Shown: in pieces, positions 10,621-19,731 of the stretch
Layout: every line of letters starts with the position of its first letter
Position numbering within the stretch: the stretch's first letter is position 1
NCBI RefSeq assembly: GCF_029760955.1
Contig: NZ_CP121682.1
Span: forward strand, 1,426,001 to 1,490,000
Source of the DNA: Streptomyces cathayae
GTDB lineage: Bacteria; Actinomycetota; Actinomycetes; Streptomycetales; Streptomycetaceae
DNA: 64,000 nucleotides
Reading direction: 5' to 3'
Translations under genes and position numbers: made by a program
Notes under the pieces: generated by a model
What the model saw: the letters and a program-made list of their open reading frames with translations, nothing else
Told to the model about the DNA's origin: nothing
The model's database searches: none

Positions 10621-10806
10621 CTCCCAGTACCTGCTCCGCAGAGCTTCCCGCTTCGGCGCGACCTTCAAGCGGTCCGGTTTGCAGCAAAGCGTATAGTGTC
10701 GGCCCCAAGGGTCAGCACGACGCACCTGAAAGCCTTCCGGGATCTCACCGACCAGCAGCCGGAACTGAACCGCCGACTTATACGTCCGTAGCGGAGCGCG
10801 GTAGTC
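10621..10806 (-). pseudogene. Possible fragment of an unidentified protein
   Basis: The minus frame reads YKSAVQFRLLVGEIPEGF, then QVRRADPWGRHYTLCCKPDR. This is less biased and more protein-like than the flanking sequence in the same frame. No start, stop or RBS frames it well, and the sequence on both sides looks non-coding. I do not recognise a family. It may be a leftover of a plasmid- or phage-type gene. Confidence 0.3.
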
Positions 10807-11400
10807 ACGCAGGTCTTGCCGCCGACGCTGCCCTTGGTCTTGTTGCAGGCATACAGGAACAGGGTTCGTTTCACGGACCTCCCCTGCTGGAGCCGACGCC
10901 GGGACACGATGCGGTGGTGCGCTTCGCGGCACGGCCACACGTGGACCGCTCGCCCGACGGCGCCGCGGAGTTCGTGCGCACGAACGTGCCTGGCACGCGG
11001 TCGGCGCTTCAGGCGGCACTGCGCACCGGGACCGTGCGCAGTGCCCGCTGCTCGAACGACTACGGCTGGTGTCGGCGCACCGAGAAGCCGATCCCACGAT
11101 TCGCCACCGGCCTTCTGGAAGGCTCGCCCGTCTCCGGCCCCCGGTCCACGGCGAAGCCATGCCGAAGGTCTCGCTGATCGTGGCCGTCGCGCAGCGATCT
11201 CCTCGAACCCACGCCGTTCGTCCGTTTCCGCCTCGGGTCCGAAGCTGACTGGGCATCAATTTCTTCGGAAAACAGATCTTTTCGGTGGTCGCTGCGAGGG
11301 AAAAGCCCGCGTCGCGACGATCCGTCCCGGTGACGGCGGCACCGGCGATGAGAAGACCTCATCCACTTCACTTGCATGACATTAACATGTCAAGTCTTCA
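10807..11400. other. Gap with only weak coding signal
   Basis: A plus frame near 10914-11177 has some protein-like text but no recognisable family or RBS. The segment 11380-11450, just before the protease gene, is clearly AT-richer and may hold its promoter. I cannot assign a gene. Confidence 0.35.
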
Positions 11401-11546
11401 ACTCCCTTGATTATAACCACCAGTTACCACACTCTTTACTCGGCCTTGAGCGGAACGCAGCGCTCAGGGCCGTGTGCGCGACCCCGTGCGCACCCCCACA
11501 TCGCGCGCCACACCCAGGCGCGCTTGCCTGAGGAGGACTCCCTCGC

Positions 11547-12749
11547 ATGGCACAACCGCGTAGCAGGAAGATCCGCTTCGCCGCCCTCACCGGCGTTGCG
11601 ACCGCCGCCCTTTTGGGCGGACTCACCGCGCTTCCCGCCCAGGCCGCCCCGGCCGAAGGAAAAGTACTCGCCGCCGACTCCCCCACGGCGGTCAAGGACA
11701 GCTACATCATCACGCTCAAGAAGACCGCGGGCTTCAAGTCCGCGTCGAGCAAGGGCAAGGGCCTGATCACCAAGTACGGCGGCACGGTGGAGAAGACGTT
11801 CGGCAGCGCGCTGAACGGTTACACGGCGGACCTCTCGGCGACCGAGGCCAGGAGACTCGCGGCCGACCCGGCGATCGCCACGGTGGAACAGAACCAGAAG
11901 GTCCACCTCGACGCCACGCAGACCAATGCCCCCTGGGGCCTGGACCGCATCGACCAGGCGGCACGCCCGCTCTCCGGCACGTACACCTACCCGGACTCGG
12001 CGGGCAGCGGCGTGACCGCGTACGTCATCGACACCGGGGTGCGCATCACACACTCGCAGCTCAGCGGGCGGGCCTCGTACGGCTACGACGCCGTCAGCGG
12101 CGGCACGCCGTCGGACGGCAACGGCCACGGTACCCACGTCGCCACCACCATCGCGGGCTCCACCTACGGCGTCGCCAAGAAGGCCAGGATCGTGGCAGTC
12201 CGCGTGCTCAACGCCAGCGGCTCGGGGACCACGGCCGGCGTCATAGCGGGCGTCGACTGGGTCACCAAGAACCACTCCGGCCCCTCGGTCGCCAACATGT
12301 CGCTGGGCGGCGGCGCCTCCGCCGCCCTGGACACGGCCGTGCGCAACTCGATCGCCAGCGGTGTCACCTACGCGGTCGCCGCGGGCAACGAGAACGCCAA
12401 CGCGTCCTCCTCCTCCCCCGCCCGGGTCACCGAGGCGATCACGGTCGGCGCCACCACCAGTACGGACGCCAGGGCCAGCTACTCCAACTACGGCTCGGTC
12501 CTCGACCTCTTCGCCCCCGGCTCCTCGATCACGGCGGGCTGGCACACCAGTGACACCGCGACCAACACCATCTCGGGCACGTCGATGGCGGCACCGCACG
12601 TCGCGGGCGCGGCCGCGGTCTACCTCGCGGGCCACACCACGGCCACCCCGGCACAGGTTTCCGCGGCCCTGGTGAACGGCGCCACTTCGGGCGTGGTCAC
12701 CAGCCCGGGCTCCGGTTCACCGAACAAGCTTCTGCGTCTCGTTCCGTGA
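11547..12749 (+). CDS. Secreted S8 family (subtilisin-like) serine protease
   Basis: A 400-residue preproprotease. Residues 1-33 form a Sec signal peptide (RSRKIR, hydrophobic core, AQA-A). Residues about 50-120 are the I9 propeptide inhibitor domain (DSYIITLKK). The rest is the catalytic domain, with the triad Asp162 (VIDTGV), His194 (GNGHGTHVA) and Ser346 (SGTSMAAPH) and the oxyanion Asn281 (AAGNEN). It is complete for a proteinase K/subtilisin-type exported protease that digests extracellular protein. The RBS is GAGGAGG about 9 nt before the ATG. A stem-loop follows the stop. Confidence 0.95.
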   Translation: MAQPRSRKIRFAALTGVATAALLGGLTALPAQAAPAEGKVLAADSPTAVKDSYIITLKKTAGFKSASSKGKGLITKYGGTVEKTFGSALNGYTADLSATEARRLAADPAIATVEQNQKVHLDATQTNAPWGLDRIDQAARPLSGTYTYPDSAGSGVTAYVIDTGVRITHSQLSGRASYGYDAVSGGTPSDGNGHGTHVATTIAGSTYGVAKKARIVAVRVLNASGSGTTAGVIAGVDWVTKNHSGPSVANMSLGGGASAALDTAVRNSIASGVTYAVAAGNENANASSSSPARVTEAITVGATTSTDARASYSNYGSVLDLFAPGSSITAGWHTSDTATNTISGTSMAAPHVAGAAAVYLAGHTTATPAQVSAALVNGATSGVVTSPGSGSPNKLLRLVP

Positions 12750-12756
12750 CGCACCG

Positions 12757-13941
12757 TCAGGTGTGAACGCCGTTTCCCGGAGGCCGCCGTGCCATCGGGA
12801 AACGGCACTTGCCCGGCCGGCGAGCGGACGGAGCCCGCTCCAGCTGCTCCGGCCGGGCCTGTCCGGCGTGCATACGGCCGCGCAGCCCCTGAACGGTCGT
12901 CAGCGCGGCCTGCCGCGCGGGGTAGAACCGCCCGTCGACCCACCGTTGGAGCCGGGTGCGCAGCGGGGACAGCGCGGCGGCGCAGACGGCGGTGGCCGCG
13001 GCGGCCGCGACCGGTGAGGACCGTCCGGCGCCGAGGCCGGCCACGAACGAGGCGGCCGTGTAGAAGCCCAGCAGGATCGTGGTCACCAGGCCGTAGGTGA
13101 CGGCGGTGCTGATCGCCCGGTCGATGTCGTAGAGGTCGTGCCGCAGGATCGCGATCGTGGTCGCGGCCGGAATCGCCAGGGCCGCCGCCGCCAGGCCGAC
13201 GACCGCCGGCTCCGGCCCGCCGAGGAACAGGTAGCCGGCCCAGCACAGCAGCAGCGTCAGCGGCAGGAAGGCGGCACCGAGCGCGAACCACTTGAGCTGC
13301 GCCCGCCTCGCCTCGTCGGCCGCCCGCCGGTAGCGGACGACCACCGCCGCCGCGGACGCGATCAGCAGCCCGAGGAAGACCGGCAGCAGGGCGAACGCCA
13401 CCGCGCGCAGTACCGGGAGGCAGGGCTCGGGCACCCGTACAGGGTGCGGCATCGCCTCGAACGGCGGCCGGAACGGTGCAGGGTCCAGCGCCGCGATCAG
13501 CATGAACAGCGGAGGCACGGCCAGCAGTCCGGCCGCCGCCCACCGCCGGCGCCGGCCCGACAGCCTCCCGTCGGGGAAGACCAGCATGAGCAGCGCGGCC
13601 GGGACGTACAGGAACATCCAGTCGCCCTGCGACAGGGCCGCGTACCACTGCGCGAACGGCAGGTCCGTCCGCCGCGCGAGGAGCAGCCCGCACAGCTCGC
13701 CGACCGTGAGCCACACCGCCGTAGCGCCGACCAGCACCAGCAGCAGCCCGACCACGCTGTCCGGGCGGCGCACCGCCACCACCACGCCCAGCACGACGGA
13801 GGGCAGCCCGAACGCCACACCGATCGCGAACGCCGTGGTGGCGCCCCCGTCACCGCCGAGCACCGCCAGGATCACTCCGGCGGCTGCCAGCACGCTCGTC
13901 AGGACCGCGGCGGCGACAGCGAACAGACCCCGAGTTGCCAC
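12757..13941 (-). CDS. Membrane part of a sensor-kinase-like protein lacking the kinase domain
   Basis: The 394-residue protein has about ten hydrophobic segments. Its linker RHDLYDIDRAISTAVTYGLV and the following RLQRWVDGRFYPAR are typical of the membrane half of ComP/LiaS-type Streptomyces sensor kinases. In relatives a dimerisation and HATPase region follows the stretch like GRMHAGQARPEQLE; here the frame continues about 25 residues of arginine/proline-rich text and stops, with no histidine box or ATP-binding motifs. It is either a truncated kinase or a kinase-less sensor. The 3' end overlaps the terminator of the convergent protease gene, so a deletion may have joined them. Confidence 0.7.
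   Translation of the reverse strand: MATRGLFAVAAAVLTSVLAAAGVILAVLGGDGGATTAFAIGVAFGLPSVVLGVVVAVRRPDSVVGLLLVLVGATAVWLTVGELCGLLLARRTDLPFAQWYAALSQGDWMFLYVPAALLMLVFPDGRLSGRRRRWAAAGLLAVPPLFMLIAALDPAPFRPPFEAMPHPVRVPEPCLPVLRAVAFALLPVFLGLLIASAAAVVVRYRRAADEARRAQLKWFALGAAFLPLTLLLCWAGYLFLGGPEPAVVGLAAAALAIPAATTIAILRHDLYDIDRAISTAVTYGLVTTILLGFYTAASFVAGLGAGRSSPVAAAAATAVCAAALSPLRTRLQRWVDGRFYPARQAALTTVQGLRGRMHAGQARPEQLERAPSARRPGKCRFPMARRPPGNGVHT
12769..12806 (+). terminator. Terminator of the S8 protease gene
   Basis: GCCGTTTCCCG and CGGGAAACGGC pair perfectly over 11 bp with a 16-nt loop, beginning 20 nt after the protease stop. It lies inside the 3' end of the convergent membrane-protein gene. Confidence 0.65.
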
Positions 13942-14103
13942 GCACCTAGGGTAGGACGGCGGTCACCCGGAGTGAATACGTGGCAGCACGGAGAACGGTT
14001 CCGGGCCCGCCCCGATCCGCGGACCCGACCCGCGAACCCAGACTGCGGACACGACACCGGTATTTCCGACCCCGGTACTTCGTCCCTCACTCAGGAGGAC
14101 CAC

Positions 14104-14466
14104 GTGAACCGCACCCGCCTTCTTGTCACCGGACTGGTTCTGTCCGCCCTGCTCGGCCTCATCGACGTGATCTCGCTGCCGTTCGGAGACGGTGGGCACC
14201 CTCCGGTCGCGGTGGCCGTCGTGGGTGCCGCACTCGGGCTGATCACCCTGGTCGGCGCCGTTCTGGCCTGGCGGGGCAGCCGCGCCGGCGCGGTGGCCGT
14301 GATCGTCACCCGGCTGCTGTCGGGGCTCAGCGCCGTCCCGGCGTTCTTCGTCGACGACGTGCCCGGAGCGCTGGTCGGCGCGGTCGCGTTCGCCCTCCTC
14401 GTCACCCTCGCCGGCGTCGCGCTGGTCGCCTCGGCACTGCGGACGCGGGCCGTGACGGAGGGGTGA
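14104..14466 (+). CDS. Small four-TM membrane protein
   Basis: A 120-residue protein from a GTG at 14104, with AGGAGG 5 nt upstream. Four hydrophobic segments are evident, for example LLVTGLVLSALLGLIDVISL and AVAFALLVTLAGVALVASAL. No conserved motif allows a function. The next small gene begins at 14469, two nucleotides after this stop, so the two were probably made together. Confidence 0.75.
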   Translation: MNRTRLLVTGLVLSALLGLIDVISLPFGDGGHPPVAVAVVGAALGLITLVGAVLAWRGSRAGAVAVIVTRLLSGLSAVPAFFVDDVPGALVGAVAFALLVTLAGVALVASALRTRAVTEG

Positions 14467-14468
14467 CC

Positions 14469-14803
14469 ATGTCCTCCACCACGGCGGACACCGCCCCGGC
14501 ACGCCGGACACGCCGACCCGCCGCCCCGTCCGCGACCTGTGCGGCTTCTGGCGGGCGACGGCGACGGTCCTCGGCACGGTGCTGCTGGGGCCGGCCCTGT
14601 GGCGGGCACGCGTGGTGCCGCTCCGGCTCGCGCTCGGGTTGACGGTGTCACAGCCCGTCCACCTCGCCTCGGTGCTGAGCGGTGTCCGCGAGCTCGACCT
14701 GGTCGGCTGGGGGCTCACGGCGGTCGGCTTCGCGGCGGCCGGCCGACTGCTGCTGCTGCGCATGCAGAACGACGGGTTCGACCTGCCGCCCCTGCGGGAC
14801 TGA
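14469..14803 (+). pseudogene. Small membrane protein gene with apparent frameshift
   Basis: An ATG at 14469 opens MSSTTADTAPARRTRRP directly behind the previous gene. That frame then turns into arginine/glycine-rich nonsense. From about 14530 a different frame reads DLCGFWRATATVLGTVLLGP and on through ALGLTVSQPVHLASVLSGV to a stop at 14801-14803, with two or three hydrophobic stretches. The simplest reading is one gene with a single-base shift near 14515-14530, within a GC-rich run. A start inside the second frame (GTG at 14579) is the alternative. Confidence 0.55.
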
Positions 14804-14870
14804 GCGCCCGGCCGGGCGGCGCGTCATCCCCTTCCCCGTATGAAGGCGGGGGAGAGAAGTCGACTCCGAG

Positions 14871-15305
14871 TCAGCCCTTCTGCCGCTCCACGAGATCCCT
14901 GAAGTGTTCCAGGTCGTCCCGGACCGTCCGCTCGACCGCGTGGATCTGGGCCATTCCCTTCGGACCGCCGAAGGCGTCCTGGATGCCCTGCGGGTCGTAC
15001 TCCATCCGGATCTGCACCTGGCTGTGGTCCCTGTCCAGGGACCTGACCGCGAGGGTGCCCTGCAGCTCCGGGCTGCCCTGCGTCTGCCAGGTGATGGTCT
15101 GTTCGTCGGAGCGGTCGGAGAGAACGGCCTCGAACACCTGTTCACCACGGCCGGTCCGGACATCGAGACGGGCACGGTCACCGCCGCGTGCAGCAGCGCG
15201 CTGCACCCCGTTCATGAACGACGAGTACTCCTCAATGCGGTGCAGCTGGTCCCACACCTTCTGTGCCGGGGCGCTGATGTCGATGTGCTCCTGGAGCCTG
15301 CTCAT
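14871..15305 (-). CDS. SRPBCC family protein (polyketide cyclase/dehydrase type)
   Basis: A 144-residue protein from an ATG at 15305, with AGGAGG 10 nt upstream. It opens MSRLQEHIDISAPAQKVWDQ, the standard first strand and helix of START-like folds, continues with IEEYSSFMNGV and ends in a long amphipathic C-terminal helix, DDLEHFRDLVERQKG. Such proteins bind hydrophobic ligands in a helix-grip cavity; this stand-alone stress/coat-type member has no assigned substrate. The frame is open further upstream, but the RBS fixes the start. Confidence 0.85.
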   Translation of the reverse strand: MSRLQEHIDISAPAQKVWDQLHRIEEYSSFMNGVQRAAARGGDRARLDVRTGRGEQVFEAVLSDRSDEQTITWQTQGSPELQGTLAVRSLDRDHSQVQIRMEYDPQGIQDAFGGPKGMAQIHAVERTVRDDLEHFRDLVERQKG

Positions 15306-15589
15306 CGCGGACCTCGCCTCCTGGCCCGGCCACCCGGGCACATGGTCCCTTCCAGGTTGCGCCGTGAGTCGGCCACCTGGCAACCAGACCGGGAAGCGCC
15401 CTGCCGATCACGAGCACGGCCGGCCCGTCAGCTCCTTGGCCTGCTCGGCCTTCGGGCAGGGCTGATTCGAAGTCGTGGTGATCACGCTGCGGCGCTGGTC
15501 AGCTGATGCCCAGGAGCTCGAGCGGGCGGGTGAGGGATCTGCAGGACATCTCGCGGAGTCCGGTGGCGATGCTGCGGTACACGGCCGGC

Positions 15590-15785
15590 GCATCGCGGCG
15601 GCGCGAGCGCGGGCGGTCTTGCCGTCCACCGTCGGGGGGTCGGCGGGGTCCTGGCCGGTCAGATCCGCCAGACCGCCCGGGCACACCGCGCCGACCACCT
15701 GGCGGATCGTGGACAGCGACGGCATCCGAAGGTGGCCTGCACGGCTGTTACGGAGCAGGTCAGACCCCGAGCAAAACACGCACAA
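15590..15785 (-). mobile_element. Remnant of an ISAs1-family transposase
   Basis: The minus frame reads GHLRMPSLSTIRQVVGAV, then LADLTGQDPADPPTVDGKTA. The short DNA-binding motif followed by the DGK catalytic start is the usual N-terminal layout of ISAs1-type transposases. The remaining two thirds of the enzyme and both inverted repeats are absent, and the text after DGKTAR degenerates. It marks an old insertion followed by deletion. Confidence 0.55.
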
Positions 15786-15868
15786 GCCAGTAAGAACTAC
15801 GGCTGTGCCAAGCGTCTGATCCAGGCCTCCTACCGCCCCTCAGCGAGCCCGGAATCTGCGGGCTTTCC

Positions 15869-16330
15869 TCAGCGTGTGCCGGTCGTCGCAGTGCTGTAGG
15901 CGTACAGGGCGACGACGCCGACCACACAGGCGAGGATCATCCAGGAGGCGAGGCTCATCCGTCTCCCTTTGCGCCCGGACCGTTTCGGCTTCCCCGACCG
16001 CTGGGCCCGGCCGGGTGCCGCCGGGGCGGGCGGTGCGGGGTCGGCGGCGGTCTCGGCGAGCAGGCGGCGGCAGGCCGTAGCGAGCTCGCCGGTGCCGGCA
16101 TCGAGCGGTAGGACCATCTCCGAACGCGCCGGAGCGGTGGTGCCGCCGTCGAGGATACGGCCCGCACGGAGCAGGATTTCGTCCCTGCGGCCCGAGGGGG
16201 CGAGACTGATCCAGCGCTGCACATGCTCTCCGCGGATGACCACTCCCCCGGCCCGGTCCCGGTACACCGTGTACCGACGCCAGAGCATGTCCGCCAACTG
16301 CGTTGCGGTTTCTCTCAGTTGGGCGCTCAA
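15869..16330 (-). CDS. Hypothetical protein with C-terminal membrane anchor
   Basis: A 153-residue protein. The first 90 residues look globular (QRWISLAPSGRRDEILLRAG); then comes a proline/alanine linker and a basic cluster (KPKRSGRKGRRM), and the last 25 residues form one transmembrane helix (ASWMILACVVGVVALYAYST). The start is probably the TTG at 16330; an internal ATG (MLWRRYTVYRD) is possible. I do not recognise the family. Confidence 0.6.
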   Translation of the reverse strand: MSAQLRETATQLADMLWRRYTVYRDRAGGVVIRGEHVQRWISLAPSGRRDEILLRAGRILDGGTTAPARSEMVLPLDAGTGELATACRRLLAETAADPAPPAPAAPGRAQRSGKPKRSGRKGRRMSLASWMILACVVGVVALYAYSTATTGTR

Positions 16331-16641
16331 AACCCGTCCCCCAGAGCCGTACGGTCAATCGAACGGGAATCGTACTCCAGCGTCTCCGTTTCGCTCGGGG
16401 CGGCCCACCGCGAGGTGAGGCCCTCGCCGATCTCGCCGACCGCCTCGGCCCGGAGTCACAGCGCTGAGCATCGGCTGGCGAGGACCCCCACGACCATCCG
16501 ATGATCCACAACAGCGACTCGTCATCACCCCCCATGAGCCCGCGGAGTCGCATCGTGTGACTGAGTCTTTGACCTGGGCCGTGAGCGGCCGAGGTGGCCC
16601 GGGCGAGTATCGGAGGTGGCCCACACCCCAGATCTGGGAGG
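16331..16641. other. Gap of about 310 bp
   Basis: No frame has a credible start or protein-like text. Two short direct repeats of the GAGGTGGCCC type occur near 16590-16622. Nothing else stands out. Confidence 0.4.
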
Positions 16642-17235
16642 TCAGGGGCGGACGGCGGCCACCAGCTCGCCGGTTGTCACCACCCGGGCGAAGCCCCCGC
16701 CGTGCAGCGAGACAGCACTCGCCCGGGCCAGCTCGTCGGCCGTCAGGCGCCAGCCGTTCGGACCGGTCAGGTCGAAGGTGTGGGTGGCGTCGAGGGGGAC
16801 CAGCACGTCGTAGCCGAGGTTGCCTCCCATGCGGGCGGTGGTCTCCACGCACATGTTGGTCTGGATGCCGGCCAGTACGACCTGGGTGATGCCCACCGCC
16901 TTGAACCAGTCGTCAAGGTCGGGGGTGCCGTAGAACGCCGAGTTCACGGACTTGGTGACGAGCAGCTCCGGCCCGCCGCCCTTGCCGCGCCGCTCCTCGA
17001 CGTACTCCTTGAAGTCGTTGCCCTCGTACCCGGTCCGCAGCGGCGAGCCGGGCTTGTTGGAGTCGTGCCGCACGAAGACGACCGGCCGGTCCGTGTCCTG
17101 CCAGGCCGCGATCAGGGAAGCGATGTTCTCGTCGGCGGCCGGGTTGTTGCGCGGGCCCCAGAACTCCGACTCGTCGAAGCCCTTCTGCACGTCCACCACG
17201 ACCAACGCCGCGTTCGATGTGATTTCCATGCCCAC
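16642..17235 (-). CDS. Isochorismatase family cysteine hydrolase
   Basis: A 197-residue enzyme of the isochorismatase-like fold. The expected triad is present: Asp15 (VVVDVQKGF), Lys95 (LLVTKSVNSAF) and Cys129 (GIQTNMCVETTARMG), numbered from a GTG at 17235; the ATG two codons later is equally likely. The family hydrolyses amide or ester bonds in nicotinamide, ureidoacrylate and similar small molecules; the substrate cannot be read here. It diverges from a GlxA-type regulator 68 bp away, which probably controls it. Confidence 0.88.
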   Translation of the reverse strand: MGMEITSNAALVVVDVQKGFDESEFWGPRNNPAADENIASLIAAWQDTDRPVVFVRHDSNKPGSPLRTGYEGNDFKEYVEERRGKGGGPELLVTKSVNSAFYGTPDLDDWFKAVGITQVVLAGIQTNMCVETTARMGGNLGYDVLVPLDATHTFDLTGPNGWRLTADELARASAVSLHGGGFARVVTTGELVAAVRP

Positions 17236-17303
17236 GATCCTGCCGCCGGGCGGGGCCGGTTCACAGGAGACGGAAAGACAGCGATCGATGGTTTACTGCC
17301 AGG

Positions 17304-18290
17304 ATGACCCGACCAGCACCGGCCCACCGCATCGCCCTGCTCGCCTTCCCCGGCATCCGGGCCTTCGACGTCTCGGTGATCACCGAGGTATGGGGCGCGG
17401 ACCGCACCGACCGCGGGGTGCCCGCGTTCGAGTTGCGCCGGGTGGCCGTCGGCCCCGAACCGGTACCGATGCGCGACGGGCTCGCGCTCGCCCCGGACCG
17501 CACCCTCGCCTGGCTGCCCCGCGCCGAGCTGATCCTGGTGCCGGGCCTGGACGACCATGTCACCCCGGCGCCCGAGCCGGTCCTTGCGGCACTGCGCCGC
17601 GCCCACGTCCGGGGCACCACCATCGCCGCGCTGTGCGGCGGGGCGTTCACGCTCGCCCAGGCGGGCCTGCTGGACGGCCGCCGGGCGCTGACCCACTGGG
17701 CACTGGCCGATCAGCTGCGGGCCCGGCACCCACAGGTGCGGGTCGAGCCGGACGCCCTGTTCGTCGGAGACGGCAATCTGTGGACGTCCGCCGGCACCGC
17801 CGCCGGCATCGACCTGTGTCTGCACCTGGTGCGCGCCGCGCACGGCGCGGAGGCGGCCGCGACGGTCGCCCGGTCCATGGTCACCGCACCGTTCCGGACC
17901 GGCACCCAGGCCCAGTTCATCGAGCATCCGACACCGCACGCCGACCGCGACGCGGACACGCTGGCCCAGGTACGCGCCTTTGCCCTGGCGCATCTCGACG
18001 AGCCGCTCACCGTGTCCGCGCTCGCCGCCCGTGCCGGGATGTCGCCGCGCTCCTTCGCCCGGCACTTCGCGGCGGCCACCGGGACCACCCCGCTGCGCTG
18101 GCTTGTGGGCCACCGCATCGTGGCGGCCCAGAAGCTCCTCGAACGTACCGACCTGCCCATGCCCGAGGTCGCCCGCCGGTCCGGTTTCGGCAGCGAGGTC
18201 ACCATGCGCCAGCAGTTCGCATCCCGCCTGGCGACCAGTCCGCGCGCCTACCGGGCGTCGTTCGCTGCACCGGACAAGCCCTGCAGATAG
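17304..18290 (+). CDS. GlxA-type AraC family transcriptional regulator
   Basis: A 328-residue protein. The N-terminal 190 residues form a DJ-1/PfpI-like amidotransferase fold with the nucleophile-elbow cysteine in [20 protein letters not shown]. The C-terminal 100 residues are an AraC double helix-turn-helix ([20 protein letters not shown], then [19 protein letters not shown]). It lies back to back with the isochorismatase gene, the usual arrangement for a local regulator. Its 3' end overlaps a decayed resolvase fragment on the other strand. Confidence 0.92.
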   Translation: MTRPAPAHRIALLAFPGIRAFDVSVITEVWGADRTDRGVPAFELRRVAVGPEPVPMRDGLALAPDRTLAWLPRAELILVPGLDDHVTPAPEPVLAALRRAHVRGTTIAALCGGAFTLAQAGLLDGRRALTHWALADQLRARHPQVRVEPDALFVGDGNLWTSAGTAAGIDLCLHLVRAAHGAEAAATVARSMVTAPFRTGTQAQFIEHPTPHADRDADTLAQVRAFALAHLDEPLTVSALAARAGMSPRSFARHFAAATGTTPLRWLVGHRIVAAQKLLERTDLPMPEVARRSGFGSEVTMRQQFASRLATSPRAYRASFAAPDKPCR

Positions 18291-18450
18291 CGGTGCAAGG
18301 AGGTCTTCGGAATTCCGGTCTTGGCCGCGATCCGGCCGAGGCTGCGGTCCTGCTCCTTGGGGAGCTCGGCGTATTCGATCTTGTCGTCGGGGTGGGCGAC
18401 GGGACGGCCGATACGGCGGTCGGCGGCTTCGGCGACAGCGCGGGCGTGGG
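18248..18450 (-). pseudogene. C-terminal remnant of a resolvase-type recombinase
   Basis: The minus frame contains [20 protein letters not shown], followed by [19 protein letters not shown]. This is the linker and helix-turn-helix that ends serine recombinases of the resolvase/invertase group. The catalytic domain is missing; upstream text in the frame is low-complexity ([10 protein letters not shown], from a GCGTGG microrepeat). It overlaps the end of the GlxA gene, suggesting that a recombination joint lies here. Confidence 0.6.
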
Positions 18451-18675
18451 CGTGGGCGTGGGCGTTCGGAGGTGAAGGGGCGTTCCCTCTCGGCGAACAA
18501 GGCCACTTGGCCAACCCCCGCCACCGCCGGGACACCGATACGAGAACTCTCACGCACGCAGCCCCGGAGCCGGTGAGGGCGGCTCCAGGGCTGTCATGAG
18601 TTCCTCCGGGCGCCGGCAGCGCGAACGCGCCGCACTGCCCTCACCCGTCTACCGGCAGACGCTCGCCTGTGGGCG

Positions 18676-19731
18676 TCAGGGGGTGGTGCGTGCCTCGGCG
18701 GCGGAGATGACCTTCTGGCGCCGCTGGTGGCGTCGTTCGTACTCCTGGACCTGGCGGGCGACGCCGGCGGGGACGTTCTGCACCTGGGCGGTGAGCTTGT
18801 CCGGGCTCATGGTGTCGTAGCCGGGCCAGGGTTCGCTGCCGCGCAGCTGCTCGATGGCGTCCAGGACCGGGGGGCGGTTGGAGTGGGTGCGCTCGTATCC
18901 CTCGATGACCGTCAGGTCCGACTGGGAGAGTGTGCGCAGCTGCTGCTGGATTTCGTCGACGCTGAGCTGGCTGAAGCGGAGGATCGGCAATTCCTCCTCC
19001 CGGGTCACCGCACCCTGGACCTTTTCGGCCATGCGGGTGGGCCCGGGCATCTCGCGCACCGCGCCCCCGGCGGCACCCCGGGCCCGTCGGCCGCCGCTCT
19101 GTGCGACGTCTTGCACCCGGTTGGCGGCGGTCCGCACGGCGTGGGCGGCCGCGTCGGCCCAGCCGCCGCCGTTCTCCTGGATGAAGCCGTTGGCCGCGGC
19201 CGCCACGGCCCGGGCGTTCTGGGCGACGCTGTCCTCCAGTTGTTCGAGCAGTTCCTCGTCCTGGCGGCGCAGTGCGGCGAGCAGGTCGGCGGTGGCCTGG
19301 TCGTGGGCCACTTCGGCGATGCTCTGCCCGGCCCGGCAGGCCGCCAGCGCCCGGGCGGTGACCGCGTACTCGTCCTGGGCGTTTTTCAGCAGCCGCCGCT
19401 CGTCGTGGGGCCGCTGGCCGCGCAGCATGTCCGTTATGAGCGTGGATCCGATCGTCAGCGGCAGCATGACGGTGCGCACGGCGCTGCGCGAGATGAACCG
19501 CGCGATATCGACGCGGTCCCCGACCAGCCCGCTGCGGGGCCGCAGCTCGCGCATGTGGTGCTCGATGCGCCGGAGGCTGTCCTGGACCTCGTCCACCTGG
19601 CGCTCGAGCATCTGCCGGTACGGGCCGGGTGGCGTGATGGTCGCATCCGCCCGCAATCGGTCGACGACCGCCTCATGTGCCTCACGAGCGTCCTCCAGCG
19701 CCGGTACGAGCGCGTCCGTCATCACTGTCAT
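18676..19731 (-). CDS. DUF8129-like / lipid-droplet-associated-type protein
   Basis: A 351-residue protein from an ATG at 19731 (MTVMTDALV), with GGGAG upstream. The middle is alpha-helical, with one possible hydrophobic helix around TVMLPLTIGSTLITDML. The C-terminal region LPILRFSQLSVDEIQQQLRT, then VIEGYERTHSNRPPVLDAI, resembles the short domain (DUF8129) of mycobacterial/streptomycete lipid-droplet-associated proteins, which ends in a conserved E-x2-H-xNR motif. A role at granules or membranes is inference. The reading frame runs further upstream but without an RBS. Confidence 0.6.
   Translation of the reverse strand: MTVMTDALVPALEDAREAHEAVVDRLRADATITPPGPYRQMLERQVDEVQDSLRRIEHHMRELRPRSGLVGDRVDIARFISRSAVRTVMLPLTIGSTLITDMLRGQRPHDERRLLKNAQDEYAVTARALAACRAGQSIAEVAHDQATADLLAALRRQDEELLEQLEDSVAQNARAVAAAANGFIQENGGGWADAAAHAVRTAANRVQDVAQSGGRRARGAAGGAVREMPGPTRMAEKVQGAVTREEELPILRFSQLSVDEIQQQLRTLSQSDLTVIEGYERTHSNRPPVLDAIEQLRGSEPWPGYDTMSPDKLTAQVQNVPAGVARQVQEYERRHQRRQKVISAAEARTTP

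Noticed and set aside
18417..18475. GCGTGG microsatellite considered as a regulatory repeat
   Set aside because: It lies in decayed DNA between the GlxA gene and the DUF8129-like gene, with no promoter context; simple slippage explains it.
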